A stretch of 40,137 bases of DNA from Tenacibaculum sp. Its GTDB lineage: Bacteria; Bacteroidota; Bacteroidia; Flavobacteriales; Flavobacteriaceae. Under the pieces are notes generated by a model. That model saw only the letters and a program-made list of their open reading frames with translations. It ran no database searches and was not told where the DNA came from. Where the stretch lies: positions 1-40,137 of the forward strand of contig JAHDDQ010000026.1 in assembly GCA_020629275.1 (NCBI GenBank). Direction: 5' to 3'. Below, in pieces: positions 33,530 to 40,137 of this stretch; positions within the stretch are counted from its first letter, which is position 1, and each line of letters opens with the position of its first letter. A program made the translations under genes and the position numbers.

Positions 33530-33555
33530 AAGAGCAATCAAATTTGATTGCTCTT
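33530..33555. terminator. Bidirectional terminator between alginate lyase and lysS
   Basis: A perfect 26-base palindrome (AAGAGCAATC, centre AAATTT, GATTGCTCTT) lies between the two convergent stop codons. T-rich tails occur on both sides, better on the minus strand for lysS. Confidence 0.88.
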
Positions 33556-33579
33556 CTTTACTGATATATAGTTAAGATA

Positions 33580-35274
33580 TTAAAATAATTCTACAAATAA
33601 TCCTTCTTCTGTTTTTTCAACTTTAGCAAGTTTATTTTTTGTTAAACCTTTAATTGTTTTATCCCATTTCTTATTACTCAGTCCAGATTGTATTTTCAGA
33701 TCATTAAGAAGTAATTTTTCAGCTTTCTGAATAATAGCAAAAACAGTTTTTTCATCATCATTTAAATCAACAGAAGGAGCTTGCTTTTCAGGTTTCATCT
33801 GTGGAAAGAATAAAACTTCTTGGATAGATGGATTATTAGTTAAATACATAATTAAACGATCCATACCAATACCTAATCCTGAAGTAGGAGGCATACCATA
33901 CTCTAAAGCTCTAATAAAATCTTGATCTATAAACATAGCTTCATCATCACCTTTTTCAGAAAGTTTAAGTTGTTCTTCAAAACGCTCACGCTGATCTATA
34001 GGGTCATTTAATTCTGAATAAGCATTAGCTATTTCTTTACCACAAACCATTAATTCAAAACGTTCAGTTAATTCTGGATTATCTCTGTGTTCTTTACATA
34101 AAGGAGACATTTCTTTAGGATAATCAGTAATAAACGTCGGTTGTATATAATTGCCTTCACACTTTTCGCCAAAGATCTCATCAATTAGTTTTCCTTTACC
34201 CATGGTTTTATTAACCTCAATCCCCATTCCTTTAGCAGCTTCAAATAACTCTTCCTCAGTTTTATCATTAATATCAAAACCAGTAAAGTGTTTTATAGCT
34301 TCTGCCATTGTTACTCTCGCATAAGGTGCTTTAAAATCTACTTTGTGTTCACCAAAAGTAGCTTCAGTAGTACCATTAACTGCAATAGCACAATGCTCTA
34401 ATAATTTCTCGGTGAATTCCATCATCCAATTATAGTCCTTATATGCAACGTAAATTTCCATTGCGGTAAATTCAGGATTATGAGTTCTGTCCATACCTTC
34501 ATTTCGGAAGTTTTTCGAGAATTCATAAACACCATCAAACCCACCTACTATAAGTCTCTTTAGATATAATTCATTAGCAATTCTCATATATAAAGGAATG
34601 TCTAAAGAATTATGATGAGTAACGAAAGGTCTTGCAGCAGCACCACCCGGTATAGGTTGTAATATTGGAGTTTCAACTTCAAAATATCCAGCATCGTTAA
34701 AAAACTGACGCATAGCGTTAAATAATTTTGTTCTTTTTACAAAGACGTCTTTTACTTGTGGGTTTACAACTAAATCTACATAACGTTGGCGGTATCGTAA
34801 TTCAGGATCTGTAAATGCGTCATATACTTTACCGTCTTCATCTGTTCTTGGCTGTGGTAATGGCTTTAAAGCTTTACTTAATAATGTAAAGTTTTTAACC
34901 ATTACTGTGGTTTCACCAACTTGAGTTTTAAATAACTCTCCTTCAATTCCTACAAAATCACCTATATCTAAAAGCTTCTTATAAACTTCATTGTAAAGTG
35001 TTTTATCGTCACCAGTACATATTTCGTCACGATTAAAATATACCTGAACTCGACCTTCACTATCTTGCAATTCAGCAAAAGAAGCCTTTCCTTGTATACG
35101 ACGAGACATTAATCTACCAGCTATAACAACCTTTTTACCTTCTTCAAAATCCTGTTTAATCTGTTTTGAATTGATGTTTAAAGGATATAAATCTGCTGGA
35201 TAAGGGTTGATGCCTAACTCACGTAACTTAGCAAGCTTTTCTCTACGTACAACTTCTTGTTCTGATAATTGCAT
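33580..35274 (-). CDS. lysS: Lysyl-tRNA synthetase, class II
   Basis: LysS charges tRNA-Lys with lysine. The N-terminal anticodon-binding OB-fold domain (about 55-150, VVIAGRLMSRRIQGKASFAEL) is followed by the class II catalytic core with motif 1 (MRQFFNDAGYFEVETPIL), motif 2 (NFRNEGMDRTHNPEFTAMEIY, in part) and motif 3 (GLGIGMDRLIMYLTN). After motif 3 there are about 70 more residues (PSVDLNDDEKTVFAIIQKAE...), a small helical extension often present in Bacteroidota and absent from E. coli LysS (505 residues). The gene is monocistronic with its own promoter and terminator. Confidence 0.97.
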   Translation of the reverse strand: MQLSEQEVVRREKLAKLRELGINPYPADLYPLNINSKQIKQDFEEGKKVVIAGRLMSRRIQGKASFAELQDSEGRVQVYFNRDEICTGDDKTLYNEVYKKLLDIGDFVGIEGELFKTQVGETTVMVKNFTLLSKALKPLPQPRTDEDGKVYDAFTDPELRYRQRYVDLVVNPQVKDVFVKRTKLFNAMRQFFNDAGYFEVETPILQPIPGGAAARPFVTHHNSLDIPLYMRIANELYLKRLIVGGFDGVYEFSKNFRNEGMDRTHNPEFTAMEIYVAYKDYNWMMEFTEKLLEHCAIAVNGTTEATFGEHKVDFKAPYARVTMAEAIKHFTGFDINDKTEEELFEAAKGMGIEVNKTMGKGKLIDEIFGEKCEGNYIQPTFITDYPKEMSPLCKEHRDNPELTERFELMVCGKEIANAYSELNDPIDQRERFEEQLKLSEKGDDEAMFIDQDFIRALEYGMPPTSGLGIGMDRLIMYLTNNPSIQEVLFFPQMKPEKQAPSVDLNDDEKTVFAIIQKAEKLLLNDLKIQSGLSNKKWDKTIKGLTKNKLAKVEKTEEGLFVELF

Positions 35275-35307
35275 TGATATAATATGTATTAAATTATTTA
35301 AAAGGCG

Positions 35308-35338
35308 TAAAGATACAATCTATTGCATAACTAAGCAA
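35308..35338 (-). promoter_or_regulatory. Promoter of lysS
   Basis: The minus strand reads TTG (35336-35338), 20 bases, TATCTTTA (35308-35315), one base from the TAnnTTTG consensus. The lysS ATG is 33 bases beyond the -7 element. It is back-to-back with the plus-strand promoter at 35380. Confidence 0.6.
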
Positions 35339-35379
35339 TGGTATGATTTCTTTAAAAGTTGAAAAAAAGAAATAAAAAG

Positions 35380-35410
35380 TTTGGTGGTAATTTTTAATCA
35401 CGTATATTTG
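35380..35410 (+). promoter_or_regulatory. Promoter of the candidate small RNA
   Basis: TTTG (35380-35383), 19 bases, TATATTTG (35403-35410) is a perfect match to the Bacteroidota primary promoter, the best in the window. No open frame follows on the plus strand within 700 bases. Confidence 0.8.
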
Positions 35411-35413
35411 CAG

Positions 35414-35516
35414 GCTGTTTTATTGTAAACAGCATTTAGTTGTGTTGTTCGGCAAGAAATTGCCATGGTTTTGTTAACCAATGGAAAGCTTCCCAGATAT
35501 GGGTTGCTTTTTTTTT
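35414..35516 (+). ncRNA. Candidate small non-coding RNA of about 100 nt
   Basis: Starting just after a consensus promoter, this stretch can fold into four local hairpins: a 7-bp stem GCTGTTT/AAACAGC (35414-35433), GGCAA-GAAA-TTGCC with a GNRA-like tetraloop (35451-35464), TGGTT-TTGTT-AACCA (35466-35480), and a terminal hairpin AAAGC.TT.CCC/GGG.TT.GCTTT (35485-35510) with a run of nine T (35508-35516) as intrinsic terminator. A U-rich single-stranded linker (35434-35450) could be the contact region. No credible open frame is present. Flavobacterial RNA families such as 6S-Flavo and Flavo-1 are possible relatives, but it does not show the long rod of 6S, nor the conserved loop of 4.5S RNA. The class is therefore unknown. 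Confidence 0.72.
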
Positions 35517-35526
35517 GCATTAAATC

Positions 35527-36033
35527 TTAATGCAAAAAAATGACATTCCAATGCTCCCATAATTTTATTACAAATAAGATTAAATAGACAAATGCTATTG
35601 AAAATTTAATAGCAACAGAACTTAAAAAACCAATGAAAGCTCCAAATGAGGCTTTTAATGCTCTGTTAGTATCAGAACTATCATACAATAATTCTCCAAT
35701 TAAAGCACCTCCAAATGCACCGACTAAAATACCGAAAGGAATAGGAGATAATAAACCGATTATTAAGCCAATTGTAGTTCCATAAACACCGTATTTTGTA
35801 CCGCCAAATCTTTTCGTACCAATAGCCGGAATAAAATAGTCAAGAAAAAAAATTAGTAAGGCTATTATAAAAGTGATAGACAGGAATGACCAATCTTTGG
35901 GAATTGCTTTAGTTGAGTACAGTAAGAATAAACCGAACCAACTTGTTATAGGGCCAGGGAGTATAGGAAGAAATGAACCTATTAACCCTAAGAAAACAAA
36001 AAATAAACCTATTAAGGTGAGTGCAATATCCAT
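35527..36033 (-). CDS. DUF456 family membrane protein
   Basis: The 168-residue protein has about four or five membrane segments and the DUF456 pattern: LGLIGSFLPILPGPITSWFGLFLLY (in part), DYFIPAIGTKRFGGTKYGVYGTTIG and a glycine-rich helix GILVGAFGGALIGELL. The last has the glycine-zipper look of the family. The function is unknown. It is divergent from the BlaI/M56 pair with 112 bases between, so the BlaI operator might also affect it. Its stop codon lies 10 bases from the T run of the plus-strand small RNA, so the two transcripts converge. Confidence 0.9.
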   Translation of the reverse strand: MDIALTLIGLFFVFLGLIGSFLPILPGPITSWFGLFLLYSTKAIPKDWSFLSITFIIALLIFFLDYFIPAIGTKRFGGTKYGVYGTTIGLIIGLLSPIPFGILVGAFGGALIGELLYDSSDTNRALKASFGAFIGFLSSVAIKFSIAFVYLILFVIKLWEHWNVIFLH

Positions 36034-36088
36034 AACTATTAAAACTATTTATTTTGAAGACGTTTGAGATCCTAATTTGTTACTTTAT

Positions 36089-36129
36089 AACTAAAAAATT
36101 AGTTTAAACTAATTTTTTAGTTATATTTG
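36089..36129 (+). promoter_or_regulatory. Double BlaI-type operator and promoter of the BlaI/M56 unit
   Basis: Two 14-base dyads, ACTAAAAAATTAGT (36090-36103) and ACTAATTTTTTAGT (36108-36121), are separated by TTAA and together make a perfect 34-base palindrome (36089-36122). The -7 element TATATTTG (36122-36129) starts at its edge, 16 bases before the blaI ATG, and TTAG stands 19 bases upstream of it. Repressor bound here would block RNA polymerase, as expected for autoregulation by BlaI. Confidence 0.8.
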
Positions 36130-36145
36130 TAGAAATAAATATTTT

Positions 36146-36511
36146 ATGAATAAACAGTTAACAAAAGCAGAAGAGCAAATAATGCAAGTATTATGGCAGC
36201 TTTCAGAAGGATCTGTAAAAGAGGTTATAGAAAAACTTCCTGAACCAAAGCCAGCTTATAATACAGTTTCAACGATTGTTAGGATTTTAGAGACAAAAGA
36301 ATTTGTTGGACACCGAGCAAAGGGTAGAGGTTATGTATATTTTCCATTGGTAGAAAAAGCTGTGTATAGTAATCATAGCTTACATAAATTAATGAATGGA
36401 TATTTTGGCGGATCTTTTAAGAGCATGGTTTCCTTTTTTATGAAAGAGAATAAACTTGACGTTTCTGAACTAGAACATATATTGAAAGAGATAAATCCTA
36501 AAAAGAAGTAG
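36146..36511 (+). CDS. BlaI/MecI/CopY family transcriptional repressor
   Basis: The 121-residue winged-helix repressor shows the family pattern LTKAEEQIMQVLWQL (4-18), the recognition helix region PAYNTVSTIVRILETKEFVGH (36-56) and RGYVYFPLVEK, then a dimerisation tail with helices (FKSMVSFFMKENKLDVSELEHILKEI, in part). These repressors are inactivated by proteolysis when the partner metalloprotease senses a signal. The partner gene starts 2 bases after the stop. The double dyad at 36089-36122 is the obvious operator. Confidence 0.95.
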   Translation: MNKQLTKAEEQIMQVLWQLSEGSVKEVIEKLPEPKPAYNTVSTIVRILETKEFVGHRAKGRGYVYFPLVEKAVYSNHSLHKLMNGYFGGSFKSMVSFFMKENKLDVSELEHILKEINPKKK

Positions 36512-36513
36512 CT

Positions 36514-38028
36514 ATGCTGAATTATTTTTTACAGGTTATATTGTTTCAAGCATTATGTGTTTTTATTTACGATACTATTTTAAGTAAAGAAACTTTTTTC
36601 GCTAAAAATAGAATGTATTTATTAAGCACGTTTGTATTATCTTTTATTTTACCTTTAGTAAAAGTGACAAAAATTAAAGAGGTAATAGCAACAGAATATT
36701 CCTTTTTATTACCAGAGATAATACTATCACCACAATACTTAATTGAACAACAACCATGGTACCAGTCAATAAATTATCTCTTGGCATTATTTATTTTAGG
36801 TTGTTTAATCTCACTAAGCTTTTTTGTATTCAAATTAGTTAAAATATTAAAGTTGATTCGTACTAATATATCTATCAATAAAGGAAACTATCGATTAATC
36901 TTACTATCAGACAGCAGTCAAGCATTCTCATTTTTTAATTTTATTTTTTTAGGAGAAACAATAAAAGAGACGAAAAGAGAAGAAATTATTCAGCATGAAT
37001 TAGTTCATGTTAAGCAAAAGCATACAATAGATTTATTAGTATTTGAACTGCTAAAAGTATTTATGTGGTTTAACCCTATGATATGGATGTATCAACAAAG
37101 AATTACTCTTATTCATGAATTTATTTCAGATGCTGAAGTGAGTAAAAACACAGAGAAGAAAGTATATATAAATAATTTATTATCTGAAATTTTTCAAGTA
37201 GAAAATATTTCATTTGTTAACCAATTTCACAAAAGTTCATTAATAAAAAAAAGAATAATTATGATAACGAAAAACAAATCAAAACAAAACAAGCAGTTAA
37301 AATTTTTAGTTGTACTACCAGTATTATTCATCATGTTATGTTATAATTCATATGCTCAGAGTACAGAGAAAGTGAATGAGTTGTTAGAAAAACAAGAAAC
37401 AAATGCAACAATGATAGATGAAAATGGAGCTTTCTTCACAGGTATACTAAAGAAAAAAAGTTACATGGATATCTTAATTGGTCCAGAACAACCAGGAGGT
37501 AAAGAATACAGCTCTAAGCAAATAACGAAAGAGGAATTAGAAGAGTTTACAGCTTTCGTGAGGAAAAGAAAAACAATGTCTGATAAAGTAAAAATTTTTG
37601 AAGGCGATAATGGTAGAAAGGTTTTATTTTTAAATGTTAATGAATTAAATAACGCTAAGAAAAAGGAAAATAAAAAGGAAAATTTAATACCATTTTCTAA
37701 ATTAGACATTGCACCAACTTTTCCAGGATGCTCAGAGGGAGATAGAGATTGTTTTCATAAGAATATGAGAAAGTTTGTTTTGGATAATTTCGATTTTAAG
37801 TTAGCCAACACACTAGATTTAAAGAAAGGAAAAACTAGAATTTATGTACAGTTTAAAATAAATAAAGAAGGTTCAGTTTATGACGTTAAAGCTAGAGCTC
37901 CACATTCAGTTTTAAAAGAACACACTACCGAAATGATAAACAAATTACCTGTAATGAAACCAGGAAAGCATAAAGGAAAGAAAGTTAAAGTAGGATATAC
38001 TTTACCTATTTCGTTTGAAATTAAATAG
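36514..38028 (+). CDS. BlaR1-type M56 metallopeptidase with a TonB-C-like sensor domain
   Basis: The 504-residue membrane protein has helices near 5-22, 35-52, 88-108 and 266-283. Between the third and fourth lies the cytoplasmic zinc-peptidase domain with the HExxH-type motif HELVH (161-165) followed by EFISDAE about 45 residues later. The C-terminal periplasmic part (about 290-504) is not the penicillin-binding sensor of BlaR1 but ends in a TonB C-terminal-like domain (about 395-504; PTFPGC...CFHKNMRKFV...VQFKINKEGSVYDVKAR). It probably senses an envelope signal and cleaves or triggers loss of the BlaI repressor. A bidirectional terminator follows. Confidence 0.92.
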   Translation: MLNYFLQVILFQALCVFIYDTILSKETFFAKNRMYLLSTFVLSFILPLVKVTKIKEVIATEYSFLLPEIILSPQYLIEQQPWYQSINYLLALFILGCLISLSFFVFKLVKILKLIRTNISINKGNYRLILLSDSSQAFSFFNFIFLGETIKETKREEIIQHELVHVKQKHTIDLLVFELLKVFMWFNPMIWMYQQRITLIHEFISDAEVSKNTEKKVYINNLLSEIFQVENISFVNQFHKSSLIKKRIIMITKNKSKQNKQLKFLVVLPVLFIMLCYNSYAQSTEKVNELLEKQETNATMIDENGAFFTGILKKKSYMDILIGPEQPGGKEYSSKQITKEELEEFTAFVRKRKTMSDKVKIFEGDNGRKVLFLNVNELNNAKKKENKKENLIPFSKLDIAPTFPGCSEGDRDCFHKNMRKFVLDNFDFKLANTLDLKKGKTRIYVQFKINKEGSVYDVKARAPHSVLKEHTTEMINKLPVMKPGKHKGKKVKVGYTLPISFEIK

Positions 38029-38060
38029 AAAGATTGATTAAGAGAAAAAGTAAGTAAAGA

Positions 38061-38092
38061 AAAGCTCAGTCTACTATAACTGAGCTTTTTTT
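38061..38092. terminator. Terminator between the M56 gene and the Ig-like lipoprotein gene
   Basis: A 10-base stem AAAGCTCAGT/ACTGAGCTTT with an 8-base loop is followed by a T run on the plus strand; A-rich sequence before it gives a partial T tail on the minus strand. It serves two convergent genes. Confidence 0.9.
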
Positions 38093-38096
38093 AAGT

Positions 38097-39362
38097 TTAA
38101 TTACGTCGAGTACATACTTTTAATTTCACAAAAGTAGGTTGTGGATTCGGAACAAGTAATATCCATCTGCCGCCAACACCCAGTCCGTTAAAGAATGTTG
38201 TGGTTTGCCCAGCTCTTATAGTTTGTTCCCTACCGCTAATGTTCAATAAAACATCAACATTAAAAGGATTTTTAATAGATGTTATTCTTTGTCCTTGATA
38301 CAAGTTACTTGGAGGGTATTCATATACAACAGCAGTATGATCTCTTAGAGAAACAGAAAAGTTTCCTACATAAGGATATGAAAAGCAATTAGTATCTGGA
38401 GCTACTTCTATAGACAAATTTCTAGATACAGTACTTGAATTATTTGAGGCTTCTAATTTAAAATTAACAATGCCCAATGTGTTTAATGTTATTCTTTTTG
38501 ATCCTGAAGCTGAAGTAACATTGTGTATTTGAGAATTATTTTTAAAAATTTTAATACGAGTTGTATTCGTAGTATTCCAACGTAAGGTAACTCGTTGTCC
38601 TTTTTTTACCTTTGAAGAACTTGTAGTAAATGATGCGATTTGTGGTGCAGTTGGAGGTTGTATTACAACAATAGTTAAGGTATCTCTTGCAATACCTACT
38701 TCATTTTCTGCTTTTAAAATATAACGGGTAGTTGTATTTGGAGCTACAGTTCTTTGTCCATTTAATGTGGTTAATAGGCTTGTATTTAAAAGAGCCTTGG
38801 TAGCATGATCTGTTTCATAATTTAATTGTACACTTTCACCACGTTGAATTCTGATTTTACTTGCAGAAATTCTGGCAACAGGCTTAGGAACTCGTTCAAT
38901 ACTTACAGTAGGAGTAAAGGTTATATTACCAGCCCAATCAGAAGCTTTGGATTTCAAAATTATTTTTGAAGTTGGACTATCAAACTGAAGTTCACCAGCT
39001 AGTAATATACCAACCTTACTTAAGCCTGAGGCTGTGGTGTCGTTTTCCTTTTCAACTTTTTGAGATAATCTATTGTTATTTCTTAATAAGCCACCTGATA
39101 CTACTTCGATATCTAATTTTTTTAAACCTCCTTTATCTGAGCTGCTCGCAATCCAGAAAACTTTTTCATCTTCAGCAACTAAAATCTTCTTTGGCATTTC
39201 ATCAGACTTTACAATGGCTTTCTTTTTTAGTCCTTGTGTGTAAGCACCCATAGATAAAGTAGGAGCAATTTTGTCTGTTTTACTGATCTTAATTGATTTA
39301 CAGTGAATAAGGTTCATACTTATTAGAATAAATAACAGTATTTTTAAAGGTTGAGATTTCAT
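38097..39362 (-). CDS. Lipoprotein with Ig-like repeats, unknown
   Basis: The 421-residue product has a lipoprotein signal (1-21, ISMNLIHC) and then KSIKISK, without the acidic residues of the surface-export signal, so it is probably periplasmic. Two consecutive beta-sandwich domains (about 165-233 and 238-320) share the pattern of a basic entry strand, (R/K)(G/K)(E/Q)xVxLxW/Y, a T-R/N-T-T-R-Y/I strand, and a hydrophobic final strand LTIVV or LSIEV; these are Ig-like/PKD-type domains. The first 160 residues and the last 100 (with two cysteines, C327 and C418) match no family I know. The gene is alone, divergent from the lipoprotein gene at 39547. Confidence 0.75.
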   Translation of the reverse strand: MKSQPLKILLFILISMNLIHCKSIKISKTDKIAPTLSMGAYTQGLKKKAIVKSDEMPKKILVAEDEKVFWIASSSDKGGLKKLDIEVVSGGLLRNNNRLSQKVEKENDTTASGLSKVGILLAGELQFDSPTSKIILKSKASDWAGNITFTPTVSIERVPKPVARISASKIRIQRGESVQLNYETDHATKALLNTSLLTTLNGQRTVAPNTTTRYILKAENEVGIARDTLTIVVIQPPTAPQIASFTTSSSKVKKGQRVTLRWNTTNTTRIKIFKNNSQIHNVTSASGSKRITLNTLGIVNFKLEASNNSSTVSRNLSIEVAPDTNCFSYPYVGNFSVSLRDHTAVVYEYPPSNLYQGQRITSIKNPFNVDVLLNISGREQTIRAGQTTTFFNGLGVGGRWILLVPNPQPTFVKLKVCTRRN

Positions 39363-39392
39363 AATGTAGTTAATTTTATGATTTTATTACAG

Positions 39393-39400
39393 CAAAATTA
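39393..39400 (-). promoter_or_regulatory. -7 element for the Ig-like lipoprotein gene
   Basis: TAATTTTG on the minus strand matches TAnnTTTG, 30 bases before the ATG. The upstream element is unclear. Confidence 0.4.
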
Positions 39401-39546
39401 ATGTCAGATTATCAGTGATTTAACCGTTAAAAGAAGGTTTTTTAGATGATATTTTCGCCCTTAATTTAAAGGGGAATCTATCTTTTTATAAAGGAGTATT
39501 TTATAGGATAAAATTTGTACTTTTCATTTTCAAATTAACAGAAGCA

Positions 39547-40008
39547 TTGGTAAGATTTTTTCTTTTATTAATTACACTAGTATTAATAACTTCTTGTGAT
39601 ACTTTTTTTAAAAAGGATAATACGTATGAACAAGAGATTATCGATTTTACTACAGTTGACACTTCACCCTCATTTGAAGCGTGCAAAGAATTATTTGACG
39701 TAGATAAAACCTCGTGTTTTAGATCAACTATACAACGCATATTAACCAAGAGTCTTCAAGAATATTCATTAACATCTGAAGTGCAACTCGATGAAACTGT
39801 AATGTTAACATTGTTGATAAACACTCAAGGTAATATTAAAGTTACAGCTATAGAAAAGAGAAAGGAATTGGATATTAGAGTTCCTGATTTAACAACAGCT
39901 ATTGAAAATTCTGTAGCAAATTTGCCTGTAATTTTTCCTGCCACAAAAAGAGGAATACCTGTGCAAGTACAATACAAATTACCTATTACTTTAAAAACAA
40001 AAGAATAA
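39547..40008 (+). CDS. Lipoprotein with a TonB-C-like domain
   Basis: The 153-residue product has a short lipoprotein signal ending in LVLITSC (Cys17) when translation starts at TTG (39547-39549); there is no in-frame ATG upstream, and any later Met would remove the signal, so the TTG start is well supported. Residues after Cys (DTFFKKDN) are not acidic, suggesting a periplasmic location. The rest (about 38-150) resembles the C-terminal domain of the M56 protein 1.5 kb away: a P-x-F-x-x-C start (SPSFEAC), a second Cys-Phe (SCFRSTIQRIL), a strand MLTLLINTQGNIKVTAIEKR and the ending VQVQYKLPITL. This is a TonB-C-like fold without any membrane anchor or Pro-rich spacer, so energy transduction is unlikely. 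Confidence 0.75.
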   Translation: MVRFFLLLITLVLITSCDTFFKKDNTYEQEIIDFTTVDTSPSFEACKELFDVDKTSCFRSTIQRILTKSLQEYSLTSEVQLDETVMLTLLINTQGNIKVTAIEKRKELDIRVPDLTTAIENSVANLPVIFPATKRGIPVQVQYKLPITLKTKE

Positions 40009-40137
40009 ATAGAAATCAACTGAGATATTTTATTAAAGTTGTATTGTATCCAAGCGTGTATATTAATTTATTGTGTATGTTTACTATATTATAATATGTT
40101 TTTTTTGAAATAAAAAACAATACTTAGTAGATTATTT

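Noticed and set aside
35414..35516. 4.5S (SRP) RNA, 6S RNA or a riboswitch for the next gene
   Set aside because: The conserved SRP loop sequence is absent, the fold is several local hairpins rather than a 6S-like rod, and no plus-strand gene lies directly downstream to be regulated in cis.
35508..35540. Inverted repeat with T and A flanks as terminator of the DUF456 gene
   Set aside because: On the minus strand the hairpin is followed by A, not T, and contains the stop codon itself; the T run belongs to the plus-strand RNA terminator.
36146..38028. A beta-lactam resistance system
   Set aside because: BlaI and an M56 protease are present, but the sensor domain is TonB-C-like rather than penicillin-binding, and no beta-lactamase gene follows. 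The serine hydrolase at 15661 has HNG in place of KTG and is 20 kb away.
1..40137. Mobile elements, CRISPR arrays, tRNA or rRNA genes, prophage remains
   Set aside because: No transposase, integrase, terminal inverted repeats, regularly spaced repeats or tRNA-like cloverleaf with a GTTCRAATC-type arm was found by reading both strands.

Overview
This is about 40 kb of AT-rich chromosome (roughly 30-33% GC by eye) from a marine-type member of the Flavobacteriaceae (Bacteroidota), perhaps close to Tenacibaculum or Polaribacter. The evidence is: Bacteroidota-type promoters (TTG or TTTG, 19-20 bp, TAnnTTTG) occur upstream of several genes; the mevalonate pathway is present; there are many short secreted or lipoprotein signals; and there is a surface-type PL7 alginate lyase lipoprotein. 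The genus is inference. I see no mobile elements, phage genes, tRNA, rRNA or CRISPR array, so this is mostly core chromosome with a few accessory genes.

Layout. 1-205 is the 3' end of rpsT with its terminator. 659-7768 (minus) is the rod-shape cluster purH > mreB > mreC > mreD > mrdA (PBP2) > rodA. 7912-8028 (minus) is a 38-codon gene with its own promoter and terminator. 8117-12948 (minus) runs mvaD > MORN-repeat protein > mevalonate kinase > UbiA-type prenyltransferase, then rluB-like > GAF/fRMsr-like. 13253-15047 (minus) is a LytS/LytTR two-component pair, divergent from 15249-19234 (plus): an ExbB/MotA-like membrane protein, a serine hydrolase, a TPR/DUF6624 protein and three small proteins of unknown function. 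19240-23536 (minus) is HMG-CoA reductase (with an extra C-terminal DinB/DUF1569-like domain) > membrane protein > GYDIA-type GHMP kinase > BaiN-type flavoprotein. 23679-29508 (plus) is a dipeptidyl peptidase IV and two tandem POT peptide transporters, then a thioredoxin-like protein. ComEC follows (minus), then the alginate lyase (plus) behind a tandem operator. lysS (minus) is followed by a probable small RNA gene at about 35414-35516 (plus). A DUF456 protein (minus) is divergent from a BlaI/M56 pair (plus) controlled by a double dyad. The window ends with an Ig-like lipoprotein (minus) and a TonB-C-like lipoprotein (plus).

How the genes work together. The two minus-strand blocks at 9.5-13 kb and 19-23.5 kb jointly encode HMG-CoA reductase, mevalonate kinase, a candidate phosphomevalonate kinase (GYDIA) and diphosphomevalonate decarboxylase, that is HMG-CoA to isopentenyl diphosphate, plus an isoprenoid-using UbiA enzyme. 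The MreBCD-PBP2-RodA block is a complete elongasome core. DPP IV plus two POT carriers suggests scavenging of proline-containing peptides.

The least explained items are the small RNA candidate next to lysS, the 38-aa protein upstream of purH, the HMG-CoA reductase/DinB fusion, and the tandem TGGTAAACCA operator at the alginate lyase gene. Three genes appear to start with TTG (mvaD, the 77-aa gene at 18023, the lipoprotein at 39547).
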